Source: WTFY01 sp011523795
Lineage (GTDB): Bacteria; Pseudomonadota; Gammaproteobacteria; UBA4575
Assembly (NCBI GenBank): GCA_965207475.1
Contig: OZ242278.1
Location: 248,001 to 312,000 of the forward strand
DNA: 64,000 nt
Direction of reading: 5' to 3'
In this document: positions 16,285 through 24,684 of the stretch, piece by piece
How the letters are laid out: each line of letters starts with the position of its first letter
How positions within the stretch are numbered: the first letter of the stretch is position 1
The notes under the pieces: generated by a model
Database searches by the model: none
Seen by the model: the letters and a program-made list of their open reading frames with translations, nothing else
Told to the model about the DNA's origin: nothing
Translations under genes and position numbers: made by a program

Positions 16285-16573
16285 AACTCTAAAGAATACA
16301 ATTCAAGTATCTGTCAGATCATCTTGAATTGAAAGCAGTATCTTGCATGATTGTAGCAGGACTGCGGCATGATCTGAATCAGCTACAGCCAAGGCCCTGT
16401 TGCTTTATACTGCAAAAGTTGTACGCCCAAGGACAGATTGATTCGAAGCTCGGATCCGATTAATTTTTTCAACATAAACTGTTTCGATTTACAATTGTTA
16501 CCCGAGGTTACCACCCGATGCATAATTGGTAGCCTTCAGATTCCTTTATCGATGCATACTCCAGGAGGAAGGT

Positions 16574-17683
16574 ATGGCAGTAACACGGCATTCAGCCCTG
16601 GAATCTCGGCACCGGAAGCTAGGTTCACCACTTGGCGAGTGGAATGGAATGGATGTGCCCTGGGAATACAGCCAGGATGTGAAGGATGAGCATCTTGCTG
16701 TACGTAATTCTGCAGGCCTGTTTGATGTTTCAGGTCTCAAAAAGGTGCATGTGGTGGGCCCTGACTCACTTGAAGTCGTTGATCACGTCTGCACACGCGA
16801 CATGTCGACTGTATACCCTGGCCGGTCAACCTACGCCCTTATTTTGAATGAGGAGGGCTGTATTACCGATGACTGCATCATGTTTCATTTGTGCCCCAAC
16901 CACGTCATGATGGTTCACGGTGCCGGAACAGGCATGGAACAGCTGCAGAAGTCTGCGCAGGGCAGGGACGTCACGGTTGTTTTCGACGATGATCTGCATG
17001 ACATCTCATTGCAGGGACCCAAGGCGATGGACTTTCTTGATCAGCATACAAATGCTGATATACAAAACTTGAAGTATTTCCACCAAGTTTCAGCTGTCTT
17101 GTTTGGCCACCAGTGCCTGATCTCGCGTACGGCCTACTCTGGTGAACGTGGTTACGAAATATTTGCCAAGGCCAGCAGCATTGGTCCAATCTGGGACGCC
17201 ATCCTTGAAAATGGCAGCGCGATAGGGATATTACCCTGCTCATTTAATTGCATTGATGCAATCCGGGTAGAAGTTGCATTATTGTTTTACCCGTATGACA
17301 TGATGGAAAACAATACACCTTGGGAAGTCGGCCTGGGATTTGCGGTAAGCAAGAAAAAAGTGGCTGACTATCGCGGCAAAGAGGCGGTGATGCAATCCGT
17401 GGGCAAGGAAAAAATCAGGACATTCGGCATCATTGCTGATTGTGATACGGCCGTGGACCCAGATGCAGAGGTTTTTCTGGATGGTCAGAAAGTTGGTGTG
17501 ATTACTGCTCCTGTATTTTCCCCGGTTCTCAAAAAATCTATAGCCATGGCCCAGCTTCGTCCAGACCTTGCTCAAAGCGGAATTCGCCTTGAAATCAGCG
17601 GCAGAAATGTTTCATGCGCTGCGATCACTTCAGAAATTCCTTTTCTCGACCCAGCCAAGAAAAAAAGAACTGCTGTTAATTGA
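16574..17683 (+). CDS. GcvT-fold aminomethyltransferase / demethylase-like protein
   Basis: Folate-dependent GcvT-family protein of 369 residues. The start at 16574 is fixed by AGGAGGAAGGT directly upstream. The N-terminal domain has DEHLAVRNSAGLFDVSG, the family signature that binds tetrahydrofolate. YSGERGYEIFAKA and a C-terminal barrel domain follow. It is not in a gcvTHP operon, so it probably acts on another methylated substrate, such as dimethylglycine, a methylated amine or a sulfonium compound, with the methyl group going to tetrahydrofolate. An amidotransferase gene follows 81 bases later. The substrate cannot be read from sequence. Confidence 0.85.
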   Translation: MAVTRHSALESRHRKLGSPLGEWNGMDVPWEYSQDVKDEHLAVRNSAGLFDVSGLKKVHVVGPDSLEVVDHVCTRDMSTVYPGRSTYALILNEEGCITDDCIMFHLCPNHVMMVHGAGTGMEQLQKSAQGRDVTVVFDDDLHDISLQGPKAMDFLDQHTNADIQNLKYFHQVSAVLFGHQCLISRTAYSGERGYEIFAKASSIGPIWDAILENGSAIGILPCSFNCIDAIRVEVALLFYPYDMMENNTPWEVGLGFAVSKKKVADYRGKEAVMQSVGKEKIRTFGIIADCDTAVDPDAEVFLDGQKVGVITAPVFSPVLKKSIAMAQLRPDLAQSGIRLEISGRNVSCAAITSEIPFLDPAKKKRTAVN

Positions 17684-17764
17684 TTTTGCGGGATCATTGT
17701 CATACACGGTTAAAAGGATTTTGCACACATACTGCTGCTCATACCAGACATAGAGAGTGATGTA

Positions 17765-18484
17765 GTGAATCCCATACGAATTTTCAGGCACGATAGCTGG
17801 GTTGGAGCAGGGCACTTTATTAGAACTCTAGAACGGAACAAGTTCAGCTATGAACTAGTCGCCATCGACCAAGGCGAGCCTGTCCTTGCTGACATTGACA
17901 ATGTCAGTGGACTTGCATTTCTCGGAGGAACCATGAGCGTGAATGACACATACCCATGGATATCTGAAGAATTAAACCTTATATGCCGCGCAGCCGAAAA
18001 AAACCTTCCAATAATAGGCCATTGCTTTGGTGCTCAATTGATAAGCAAAGCTCTGGGTGGAAACATCAGCACTATGCCCAAGAAAGAAATAGGGTGGCAC
18101 GCCATCGAGTTTCTGGATAATGAAATCTGCAAGCAGTGGTTTTCACGACTGCCTAAAACTCTGGATGTGCTGCTTTGGCATGAAGATGCCATGACAATCC
18201 CAAGTGGAGCCACGCCTCTCTACACCACTGTTCATAATACGAATCAGGCTTTTACCATCGACAACATCATTGCCACCATCCCTCATCTGGAAGTGACCGC
18301 AAACATGCTCAACGACTGGCTTGAGGTCTATGGGTATGACCTGGTACCGCTCTCAGACAGCGTGCAAAGCGAGGCAGAAATCAGCAGGGACCTTGTGCAG
18401 CGTATAAGTTCGATGCATCAACTAGCTGATGTCATATACGACCAGTGGCTAAGCATGCTTGATGCTGACCAGAATATGCTCTAA
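17765..18484 (+). CDS. Class I glutamine amidotransferase (GMP-synthase-like)
   Basis: Cytosolic GATase1-fold protein of 239 residues, read from a GTG start with GAGAGTG upstream. The triad is present: nucleophile Cys87 in PIIGHCFGAQLISKALGG, and His174 with Glu176 in TIPHLEV. It would release ammonia from glutamine or hydrolyse a gamma-glutamyl compound. It follows the GcvT-like gene on the same strand after 81 bases. That pairing suggests a role in amine metabolism, for example gamma-glutamylated methylamines. This is inference. Confidence 0.85.
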   Translation: MNPIRIFRHDSWVGAGHFIRTLERNKFSYELVAIDQGEPVLADIDNVSGLAFLGGTMSVNDTYPWISEELNLICRAAEKNLPIIGHCFGAQLISKALGGNISTMPKKEIGWHAIEFLDNEICKQWFSRLPKTLDVLLWHEDAMTIPSGATPLYTTVHNTNQAFTIDNIIATIPHLEVTANMLNDWLEVYGYDLVPLSDSVQSEAEISRDLVQRISSMHQLADVIYDQWLSMLDADQNML

Positions 18485-19015
18485 TTCAACCAGATAAAAT
18501 ATATTCTTAAATATACTTATCACCCTGTTAGTTGAATCGTATTGCATGCAAGCCTGTATTCCCTTTAACCTTCTTGCTGGTCCGTTCTGTTGTTTTATTT
18601 AATTTAACATAATATACATTATACGCAATCATAGATTAGCCAAGAACCCAGACCCAGGCGACCTCACGAATCCATTTAGTCAACAGGCTCTCTCCTGTCT
18701 AAATAAAAAAATGTGATTTACAGGATCAGCAGCGCTGTTCAGCTGTTTCTGCTTCCAAAGATAATGGAGCATGTCTGTAACCTCTCAGTTCACGCACAGT
18801 GCCTCGCATTATCGTTCCCACACATATTCTGACCTGTTTGCGGGATACACTGTTTTGACCAAATGACTGATGCAGAAATTGCACAGAGCACGCCTTTTAA
18901 TATTCCAGTGCCATAGCACTAAGCAATATACGCATTCAAATATTTTATTTCCCAAACTAATAAAATATATTAGAATATAATTATATTGTTAATTACATTT
19001 AATGGGGATCCTACA
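18485..19015. other. AT-rich non-coding region upstream of the first Met-repeat gene
   Basis: This 531-base stretch contains no supported gene. It becomes very AT-rich toward its right end and probably holds the promoter of the gene at 19016. A clear inverted repeat lies at 18940-18968, listed separately. Confidence 0.6.
18940..18968. promoter_or_regulatory. Inverted repeat upstream of Met-repeat gene, possible operator
   Basis: A perfect 10-base inverted repeat (atattttatt / aataaaatat) with a nine-base spacer lies 47 bases before the start codon at 19016. Spacing and position fit a dimeric regulator site overlapping the promoter. No regulator is assigned. Confidence 0.35.
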
Positions 19016-19603
19016 ATGAACTTATCAAAACTTGCCTATCCGATTATCGCTGGGCTTTTAGTGCTTCTGATAACACCTGCTTTCGGTGACCTGGCCAAAA
19101 CTGGCGATACGGCTCAAAACCAGTCAGCTGATTGCACGGTACATCCTGTTTTCACTGATCCTGAAGCAATGGCTGCTGCAATGACTAATCCGGTCAAATT
19201 CAATGAATTGATGGTTGCGATCAATCACCCAGCCACTACTCAAGCACTTATGAACTGCTCTATTGATCCAAAGCAATGGGAGGCCTGGATGATGAGTTTC
19301 AGCGACCCTGCCAAGTTGACGAATGCAATGGCACAGTTCATGAACCCCCAGACATATGTTAATTGGATGGCTGCTCCCATGAACCCGCAGTCATACCAGT
19401 TTATGTATGCGTATATGAACCCGGCATTTTATATGCAGTGGATGACTGCTCTGATGAACCCGCAGTATTACCAGCCTCTGTATAAAACTATGGACTTCAA
19501 CCAAGAAGGCACTGCGTGGATGTTTAACCCAAGCACTTATCAAAATATGTTTAGCTCTTTCTATACCCCTTCTGTAGCAGAAGCCACAGTAGACAAAAAC
19601 TAA
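19016..19603 (+). CDS. Secreted Met-rich 13-residue [D/N]P repeat protein (family member 1)
   Basis: A 195-residue protein with a Sec signal peptide (MNLSKLAYPIIAGLLVLLIT, cleavage near AFGD). The start at 19016 has GGGGATCC upstream. From residue 48 to 172 it is built of about ten copies of a repeat beginning with DP or NP at positions 48, 58, 71, 84, 97, 110, 123, 135, 148 and 171. The spacing is 13 residues for most. The pattern is roughly [DN]P-x-x-[YFW]-x-x-[WMF]-M. The mature protein is rich in Met, Tyr, Trp, Asn and Pro, with two cysteines and no heme motif. I do not recognise a named family. Two further genes at 22760 and 23480 share the repeat. A structural role around sulfur globules or copper binding are possible but unproven. 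Confidence 0.8.
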   Translation: MNLSKLAYPIIAGLLVLLITPAFGDLAKTGDTAQNQSADCTVHPVFTDPEAMAAAMTNPVKFNELMVAINHPATTQALMNCSIDPKQWEAWMMSFSDPAKLTNAMAQFMNPQTYVNWMAAPMNPQSYQFMYAYMNPAFYMQWMTALMNPQYYQPLYKTMDFNQEGTAWMFNPSTYQNMFSSFYTPSVAEATVDKN

Positions 19604-19685
19604 TCAAGCGAAATTGTTCAGTTTCGCAGGATGCCCCAAGGTATAACTGACTCTCAGGAACTGGAGTAGAAGGTATACCCCAAAA

Positions 19686-19715
19686 AAAAGCCTCGGTTGA
19701 AAGACCGGGGCTTTT
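19686..19715. terminator. Bidirectional terminator between convergent genes
   Basis: A 12-pair stem with one G-U pair and a six-base loop (aaaagcctcggt / accggggctttt), with eight A on the left and a T-rich run on the right. It can end both the Met-repeat transcript and the opposing SirB-like transcript. Read on the minus strand it matches the hairpin at 3633-3666 at all but one stem position, including the loop. Confidence 0.88.
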
Positions 19716-19784
19716 CTTAATTCAGCTACTCTTGGACTGGACTTTTCTGCCCACACCGGTTCACAGCTGATCCTTGAATGAAGC

Positions 19785-20171
19785 TTACAATGCCAACGGG
19801 AATGCGTTCTTCGTAAATGCAACGGCCATGATGTAGGCATAGGTTATCAGTGCAAGACACCAGGCCGAGGCTCTCACTCTCCTAGATTTTCCGCGTTTTA
19901 AAGCAATGACACCCAGCACGATATATACCAACAGCCCGATAATCTTGGCGTTCAGCCATGTAGCTGGACCAAGATACTGAACCGTGATGAACACCAACGC
20001 GATCGCAGTGAGCAACAGTATCGTATCATTTATATGTGGAACTATTTTTACCCAGCGCTGCTGTAATCTTTCTGACGATTGCAGCATCCAGACCCCGCGA
20101 ACAAAAAATCCGGCAATCGATAGGCATGCAGTGCCTACATGGACAGCGTACAGAACAACATAGGTAGCCAT
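19785..20171 (-). CDS. SirB2-like small membrane protein
   Basis: A 128-residue inner-membrane protein with four predicted membrane helices. It fits the SirB family (LYAVHVGTACLSIAGFFVRG near the N-terminus, PHINDTILLLTAIAL, WLNAKIIGLLVYIVLG). The molecular role of SirB2 is not established; the name comes from an effect on invasion gene expression in Salmonella. It stands alone, convergent with the Met-repeat gene and divergent from soxYZ. Confidence 0.82.
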   Translation of the reverse strand: MATYVVLYAVHVGTACLSIAGFFVRGVWMLQSSERLQQRWVKIVPHINDTILLLTAIALVFITVQYLGPATWLNAKIIGLLVYIVLGVIALKRGKSRRVRASAWCLALITYAYIMAVAFTKNAFPLAL

Positions 20172-20485
20172 ATCAGAATTCGCTTGAATATGCAGCCAGA
20201 TAATCAGTCATTTATCAGCCTCTATCCATTTCAGTTCCGTACCCGTTTAGCAAAACTTGTAACACAGGCACAGTGCCGCCGGATCTAAGAAATTCTCATA
20301 CAAGTCATCTAAAATAGCCACTATTATCTACTGGCCTGGATAGTTTGAACTAAGCAATCAATCAGTTAGTACGTTAGAATATTCGTGAACTTACATAGTA
20401 AACTATCGTCAAAAATTACAGTATGGCCTGTATTGGCTAGATGACAGATGTGTGCATTTCACATCACCAATCTCAAGGGGACGCC
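20172..20485. other. Divergent promoter region between sirB2-like and soxY
   Basis: About 310 AT-rich bases with no supported gene. Promoters for both flanking genes should lie here. I do not see a confident operator. Confidence 0.5.
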
Positions 20486-20938
20486 ATGGACATTTCGAAA
20501 AGAAGATTCATTCAATACCAGCTTTGCATAGGCATATTTGCCTTAAGTTCAGGCGTAATACCACGAGCCTGGGCAGGATGGCCGTCAGCAGCGTTTGATG
20601 AAACTGAATACTTGCCCGCGTTAAAAGGGCTAATCGGCGATCAGGAACTGCTTGATGGACACGTAGAGCTGAATGTGCCAGATATCGCTGAAAATGGCGC
20701 GACGGTGCCTGTAAAGATTTCAACAGACCTGGATAACGTCGAATGGATAAGTATCATGGGTGACAAGAATCCAAGACCTTGGATTTCAAGGTTTTATTTT
20801 CACGGAAAATCCAAGCCCTATGTCTCTACACGCATCAAATTGCGTGAGACCTCGCATGTAGTTGCCATCATCAAGGCAGAAGGCAAATTATACAGCACGA
20901 AAAGTGCAGTGAGAGTTACCGCGGGCGGTTGTGTCTAA
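20486..20938 (+). CDS. soxY: Sulfur-carrier protein SoxY
   Basis: Carrier subunit of the periplasmic Sox sulfur-oxidation system. It holds intermediates covalently on a cysteine of its C-terminal arm while other Sox proteins act on them. The 150-residue product begins at 20486 (AAGGGG upstream) with a twin-arginine signal (SKRRFIQYQL) expected for SoxY, which is exported folded with SoxZ. The swinging arm ends TAGGCV, so the carrier Cys is present but the usual GGCGG end is shortened to GGC plus one Val. soxZ follows 24 bases later. No soxXA, soxB or soxCD occur in the window. Confidence 0.93.
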   Translation: MDISKRRFIQYQLCIGIFALSSGVIPRAWAGWPSAAFDETEYLPALKGLIGDQELLDGHVELNVPDIAENGATVPVKISTDLDNVEWISIMGDKNPRPWISRFYFHGKSKPYVSTRIKLRETSHVVAIIKAEGKLYSTKSAVRVTAGGCV

Positions 20939-20962
20939 ATTTCAAATTTAAGGATTGAGAGA

Positions 20963-21277
20963 ATGTCTCAAAAAATGAAAATCAGAGCCAAAGTGAAAAA
21001 CGGAATAACCACAGTTAAGGCCATACTTTATCACCCCATGGAATCTGGAAGCAGGAAAGATCCTGACACTGGAGAGCTAGTTCCGGCTCACTTTATCAAA
21101 AATGTCCAGGCAGCATTAAATGGAGAAGTGATCATCTCTGCAGAATGGGGAACAGGGATTTCGAAAAATCCCTACTGGTCATTTGAATTTGAAGGGGGCA
21201 ATCCCGGGGATATTGTGACGATCAGCTGGACTGACAATCTTGGAGAATCAGGTACAGGAGAAGCGGAGATCAAGTAA
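20963..21277 (+). CDS. soxZ: Sulfur-oxidation protein SoxZ
   Basis: Partner of SoxY in the SoxYZ carrier complex; 104 residues with no signal peptide, as usual because it is exported bound to SoxY. Typical segments are MKIRAKVKNGITTVKAILYHPM, ending in a short Ig-like beta sandwich with SFEFEGGNPGDIVTISWTDN. It lies 24 bases downstream of soxY and is surely co-transcribed. The next gene is convergent, so the operon ends here. Confidence 0.95.
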   Translation: MSQKMKIRAKVKNGITTVKAILYHPMESGSRKDPDTGELVPAHFIKNVQAALNGEVIISAEWGTGISKNPYWSFEFEGGNPGDIVTISWTDNLGESGTGEAEIK

Positions 21278-21298
21278 GGCCGAAAAGCTGGCAATGGA

Positions 21299-22444
21299 TT
21301 AGGTTGCCTGTTTCTTCCACGGCCTGAGCAGTTCCAGCAATGACGTGGCCAATGCAGTAAAGAATCCTTTCTCATCCAAGATGTGGTACTGAACTTTCAT
21401 TGTAAGCGCACTGCCAAAAATAATTGAACCCAGGGCAAGAATTGACCCCATCGCCAATGTAGACATTCCAGTCACCCCCTGCCCTATCGTGCACCCGAAT
21501 GAAAGCACGCCACCGAACCCCATCAAAACTGCGCCAATCAAATGGCTGGTCATCTCAGACTTGTTGCTGAATGTTTCAATCCTGAATGACCTTGATACAA
21601 GGGCATAGAGAAAGGAACCAGTAATCATCCCAAACGCAATCGCTATGCCAAAATTGATCTGAGCGCCTGTAAAAGTCATGAGATAGCTGATTGCATTTCC
21701 TGTTGGACCGATAAAGGCCATGCCCTGGGGCATGACCGGTTCAAAGTCATCCTGGCCTACATAGCCGGTTACATACCATGCCGCAACCACGCATACGCCG
21801 ATTATGACCCCTGCAAGAATATTGTCGAAACTTCTGCGGAATTCCTTGTGTATAAAGGCATAGGTTATGAAACCTCCAGCCAGTACTACACCGATGATTA
21901 CCCTCAGCCAAGCTGTATCCTCGAGGTTCAGAAGCGATCCCAGGTAGCTGATCAGGCTTTGGTCGTTTATGCCCTGGTTCGTAAGATCAGCATTGACAGC
22001 ATAAATCCAGTTCAAACGCACGATCGCCAACAGGCCTCGCATGGTCATATAGGCGGTTATGCCCAGCACTATAATCACGACGAGTGCCTTTAAGTTTCCA
22101 CCACCGAGTCGAATTAAATTCCGTTGCCCACAGCCTGCCGCCAATGTCATGCCAATTCCAAATAGAATTCCTCCAAGGATATAGCTGAGGATGTAAAAAT
22201 TAGGTGAGAGATAGATTGACGCATTCAGGTCCACGAGTCCCTGGAAAAACAAGAACTGTGCCCCAAGTATTGCTACACCAATTGCCAGGAACCAGGCTCC
22301 TAAACGGCCTTTTGACCCCATGTTGATCACGTCACTGATCGCACCCATTGAACAAAAGTGAGTTTTGTTTCCAATAAAGCCAAATACAGCGGCTATGATG
22401 AAGCCAAGTATTGCTACCAGATGAAGGTTAGAAAATTCTTCCAT
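21299..22444 (-). CDS. YeeE/YedE (TsuA-like) sulfur-compound transporter
   Basis: Inner-membrane protein of 381 residues with about nine membrane helices. It belongs to the DUF395/YeeE family, whose characterised member TsuA takes up thiosulfate. The conserved cysteine motifs are all present: KTHFCSMGAISD, LAAGCGQRNLIRLGGGN and SFGCTIGQGVTGMSTLA. Full-length members carry two repeats, as here. It is convergent with soxZ (21 bases apart), so its transport role probably concerns thiosulfate or a related sulfur species made or used by the Sox system. Confidence 0.88.
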   Translation of the reverse strand: MEEFSNLHLVAILGFIIAAVFGFIGNKTHFCSMGAISDVINMGSKGRLGAWFLAIGVAILGAQFLFFQGLVDLNASIYLSPNFYILSYILGGILFGIGMTLAAGCGQRNLIRLGGGNLKALVVIIVLGITAYMTMRGLLAIVRLNWIYAVNADLTNQGINDQSLISYLGSLLNLEDTAWLRVIIGVVLAGGFITYAFIHKEFRRSFDNILAGVIIGVCVVAAWYVTGYVGQDDFEPVMPQGMAFIGPTGNAISYLMTFTGAQINFGIAIAFGMITGSFLYALVSRSFRIETFSNKSEMTSHLIGAVLMGFGGVLSFGCTIGQGVTGMSTLAMGSILALGSIIFGSALTMKVQYHILDEKGFFTALATSLLELLRPWKKQAT

Positions 22445-22759
22445 GTCACCTCGTTCCTACGGGATCAGGGGGCTAAATTATACAATGTAGATAACTTAAA
22501 TTCACCAGAATGCCAATCCATATAGCGAGCAATTATATCCCTGAATATTTTTGAATTTTCAGAATTGAAAGTACATGAGAAATATATCCTAAGGCCTGAA
22601 TATCTCTTGAGTAATTTGAAAGCAGAAGAGCATTTCGAGTGTCTGCCTGCGTAGATTAAGGTTCTTCAAAAAGATTTTACAATAGTGTTCGTAACACCGC
22701 ATGCCCATCCCAAATGCAAGTTCGCATATCTGTTGGGATGAGCACACCAGGTAATGTTA
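22445..22759. other. Intergenic region with a hairpin downstream of Met-repeat gene 2
   Basis: About 315 AT-rich bases without a supported gene. An eight-base inverted repeat (catcccaa / ttgggatg) at 22706-22740 with a small inner stem lies just beyond the stop of the 22760 gene. It could slow or end transcription, although there is no T tract. Confidence 0.4.
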
Positions 22760-23440
22760 TTACTCAGTCTTGGACCCAGAATTAGGAAGGAAATTTTTCA
22801 TCATGTCTGTCCATTGATCGTACCACTGCTTATGCTGTTCAGTATCCATTTGCGGGCTTCCGGGAGACTGCGGTGATTGTCCTCCATAGCTAGGCATTGG
22901 GGGCATCATACCCATAGGGTTCATCATCGGATTTCCCATCATGGGATTCATCATGTTCATGTACATTGCAGGATTCATCATGGATCCCATCATCGGTCCC
23001 ATCATCGGTCCCATCATTCCCATCATCGGATACATCATGTTCATGTACATCGCAGGATTCATCATCCCGCCAAAGGAACCCATATAGGTATTTGGATTCA
23101 TTATGGAAGTCATCGCGTGAGGATTCATCATTGCCTTGTAGGGTTGCCACATCATATCCAGCATAGGCCCGAAGCTGGCATGGTACTCAGCTATATCCTG
23201 GGGTTCATGACATAGCGCGCAAGCATCTAGAGACGATGAATTTTGAGGGTTCATCATGATCGCCATCATCTGCATCCATACGTTGGGGTCCATGGAGTGT
23301 TGCATTGCCTTCGACGTGCCTAATGGAGCAGGATCTGCTTGCGGGGTTGGTGTTTCCTCAGCATGTAAGCCGATGACGCAAGCAGTAAGTAGGCAACTAG
23401 CAATCAATACCCATCGAAGCAGTCTATTATTAAATAACAT
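22760..23440 (-). CDS. Secreted Met-rich NP-repeat protein with one heme-c motif (family member 2)
   Basis: A 226-residue exported protein. The N-terminus could be a Sec signal or a lipoprotein signal (LLTAC at 18-21 fits a lipobox). It shares the repeat of the 19016 protein: DP at 51 and NP at 64, 13 apart, and NP at 115 and 128, 13 apart, with further NP at 106, 156 and 165. The middle (about 95-185) is extremely rich in Met and Gly (MMNPAMYMNMMYPMMGMMGP). A single CXXCH, CALCH at 74-78, suggests one covalent heme. The start has AAGGGAA upstream. It follows the 23480 gene by 39 bases on the same strand, so they form an operon. Function unknown; copper binding, electron transfer or a structural coat are possibilities. 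Confidence 0.82.
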   Translation of the reverse strand: MLFNNRLLRWVLIASCLLTACVIGLHAEETPTPQADPAPLGTSKAMQHSMDPNVWMQMMAIMMNPQNSSSLDACALCHEPQDIAEYHASFGPMLDMMWQPYKAMMNPHAMTSIMNPNTYMGSFGGMMNPAMYMNMMYPMMGMMGPMMGPMMGSMMNPAMYMNMMNPMMGNPMMNPMGMMPPMPSYGGQSPQSPGSPQMDTEQHKQWYDQWTDMMKNFLPNSGSKTE

Positions 23441-23479
23441 TTAAATTCCCTTCTGGTTAATAGGTTTACAAACGTATTC

Positions 23480-24577
23480 TCAAAACTCGCCTGTTGCAGC
23501 GCCTTCCATAATGTAAGTCATTGCCTCGCGAATTCTGATCGCATCCTGACGCAAATCTTTAGCCAAATGCGAGTTCGGATTTTGAGCAAAATCAAGCCAT
23601 TCGATACTCCAGTCCATGGTCATGACCCACAGCTTGCCCTCACCATCCTCAATCAATGAAATCTGGCACGGCAGGAATATAACAAATTCTGGAATTTCGT
23701 CTAAGATTTTTCGAGCAACTGCCGCATCACAGAAACGAAACATCTCGACCTTGGCAGAAGGTTTTTCCGTGACTGCTTCAATTTCTTTCCACAGTGGGCT
23801 CGAACCAACAAACTTGAAGTTCAGCTCATTCGCACGGAGCTTCATGGCCTCCACAGCATCATCCCAGGAGACGTCTTCCTGAACAGGCATCTTGTCAGTC
23901 ATGATACTGATCATGTCACGCATGGAAAGCGGACTGAAGGCCATCGCAGTTTGAAAGGCATTCTTCTTGGCTTCACGGGACACTCCGGGAGATACCTTGT
24001 TTTTCGGCCAGTTTTGATAATTCTGGGTCGGGAAAAACGGGATTCTTACAGCCGGTAAATGCTCTGGAACTTTGCCTCCCCTGTAAGCAGAACCCGCATG
24101 GCCGAACATACCAAACAAAAGATGTGGATTCATCGAGCGCATCATCATGTCCATGGCCCATGGTTGCGTCATCATGTCCACAGGAAAGTTATACATGGTC
24201 CTCATCATTCCCATCATCGGATACATCATGCCCATGTAGGCTGCAGGGTTTAGCATAGTGAAGGGGTTAAAGAAGTTCGCAAATGAACCATGTGCCCCCG
24301 TCCATGGGTTATGCACCGATTGAGAAGGTGCCTGCTTTGCTATTCCTTCATTAATACTGGCCCGTGAGTCTTCGGTGGACTCTGGGTTAGTATCTGTATT
24401 TGTTTTCCCGCTTGGTTCTTGACTGTCATCCATCTTTACAACAGTCTCGGTCTGGACAGAATTCTCTGCGTTGTTTTGACTAGAAAGTTCTGAACTTATT
24501 GAGGTCGTGGGCAAGACTAGTATCCCAGCCATCAAGACAACGAGCGTCCGAGTCACTTCAGCATACTTCATAAGCAT
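23480..24577 (-). CDS. Secreted Met-rich protein with C-terminal DUF302 domain (family member 3)
   Basis: A 365-residue exported protein. It has a signal peptide at 1-29, a polar linker, then a Met/Pro/Asn-rich part at about 88-170 (FFNPFTMLNPAAYMGMMYPM, RSMNPHLLFGMFG) resembling the two other Met-repeat proteins. The C-terminal domain at about 215-345 fits DUF302 (FRFCDAAVARKILDEIPEF, LPCQISLIEDGEGKLWV). DUF302 proteins are small alpha/beta folds common near sulfur and redox genes, with function unknown. The start has ACAGGGAC upstream. It is the first gene of an operon with the 22760 gene and is divergent from the cytochrome/FCSD operon across about 100 bases, which suggests shared control with sulfide oxidation. 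Confidence 0.82.
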   Translation of the reverse strand: MLMKYAEVTRTLVVLMAGILVLPTTSISSELSSQNNAENSVQTETVVKMDDSQEPSGKTNTDTNPESTEDSRASINEGIAKQAPSQSVHNPWTGAHGSFANFFNPFTMLNPAAYMGMMYPMMGMMRTMYNFPVDMMTQPWAMDMMMRSMNPHLLFGMFGHAGSAYRGGKVPEHLPAVRIPFFPTQNYQNWPKNKVSPGVSREAKKNAFQTAMAFSPLSMRDMISIMTDKMPVQEDVSWDDAVEAMKLRANELNFKFVGSSPLWKEIEAVTEKPSAKVEMFRFCDAAVARKILDEIPEFVIFLPCQISLIEDGEGKLWVMTMDWSIEWLDFAQNPNSHLAKDLRQDAIRIREAMTYIMEGAATGEF

Positions 24578-24684
24578 TAAGTCCCTGTAACACCAGATTT
24601 TTGATATAGTTTGGCAGTATACTGCTATAGGGTTTGCTCTGTCATTAGCTCATTTTGCAATCAGACAACTCACAGAGGTATCTT

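Noticed and set aside
22877..23215. Repeated cat/atc-rich DNA (short direct repeats) that could suggest a CRISPR-like or simple repeat
   Set aside because: The repeats are the codons of the Met-rich NP-repeat protein on the minus strand; there are no regular spacers.
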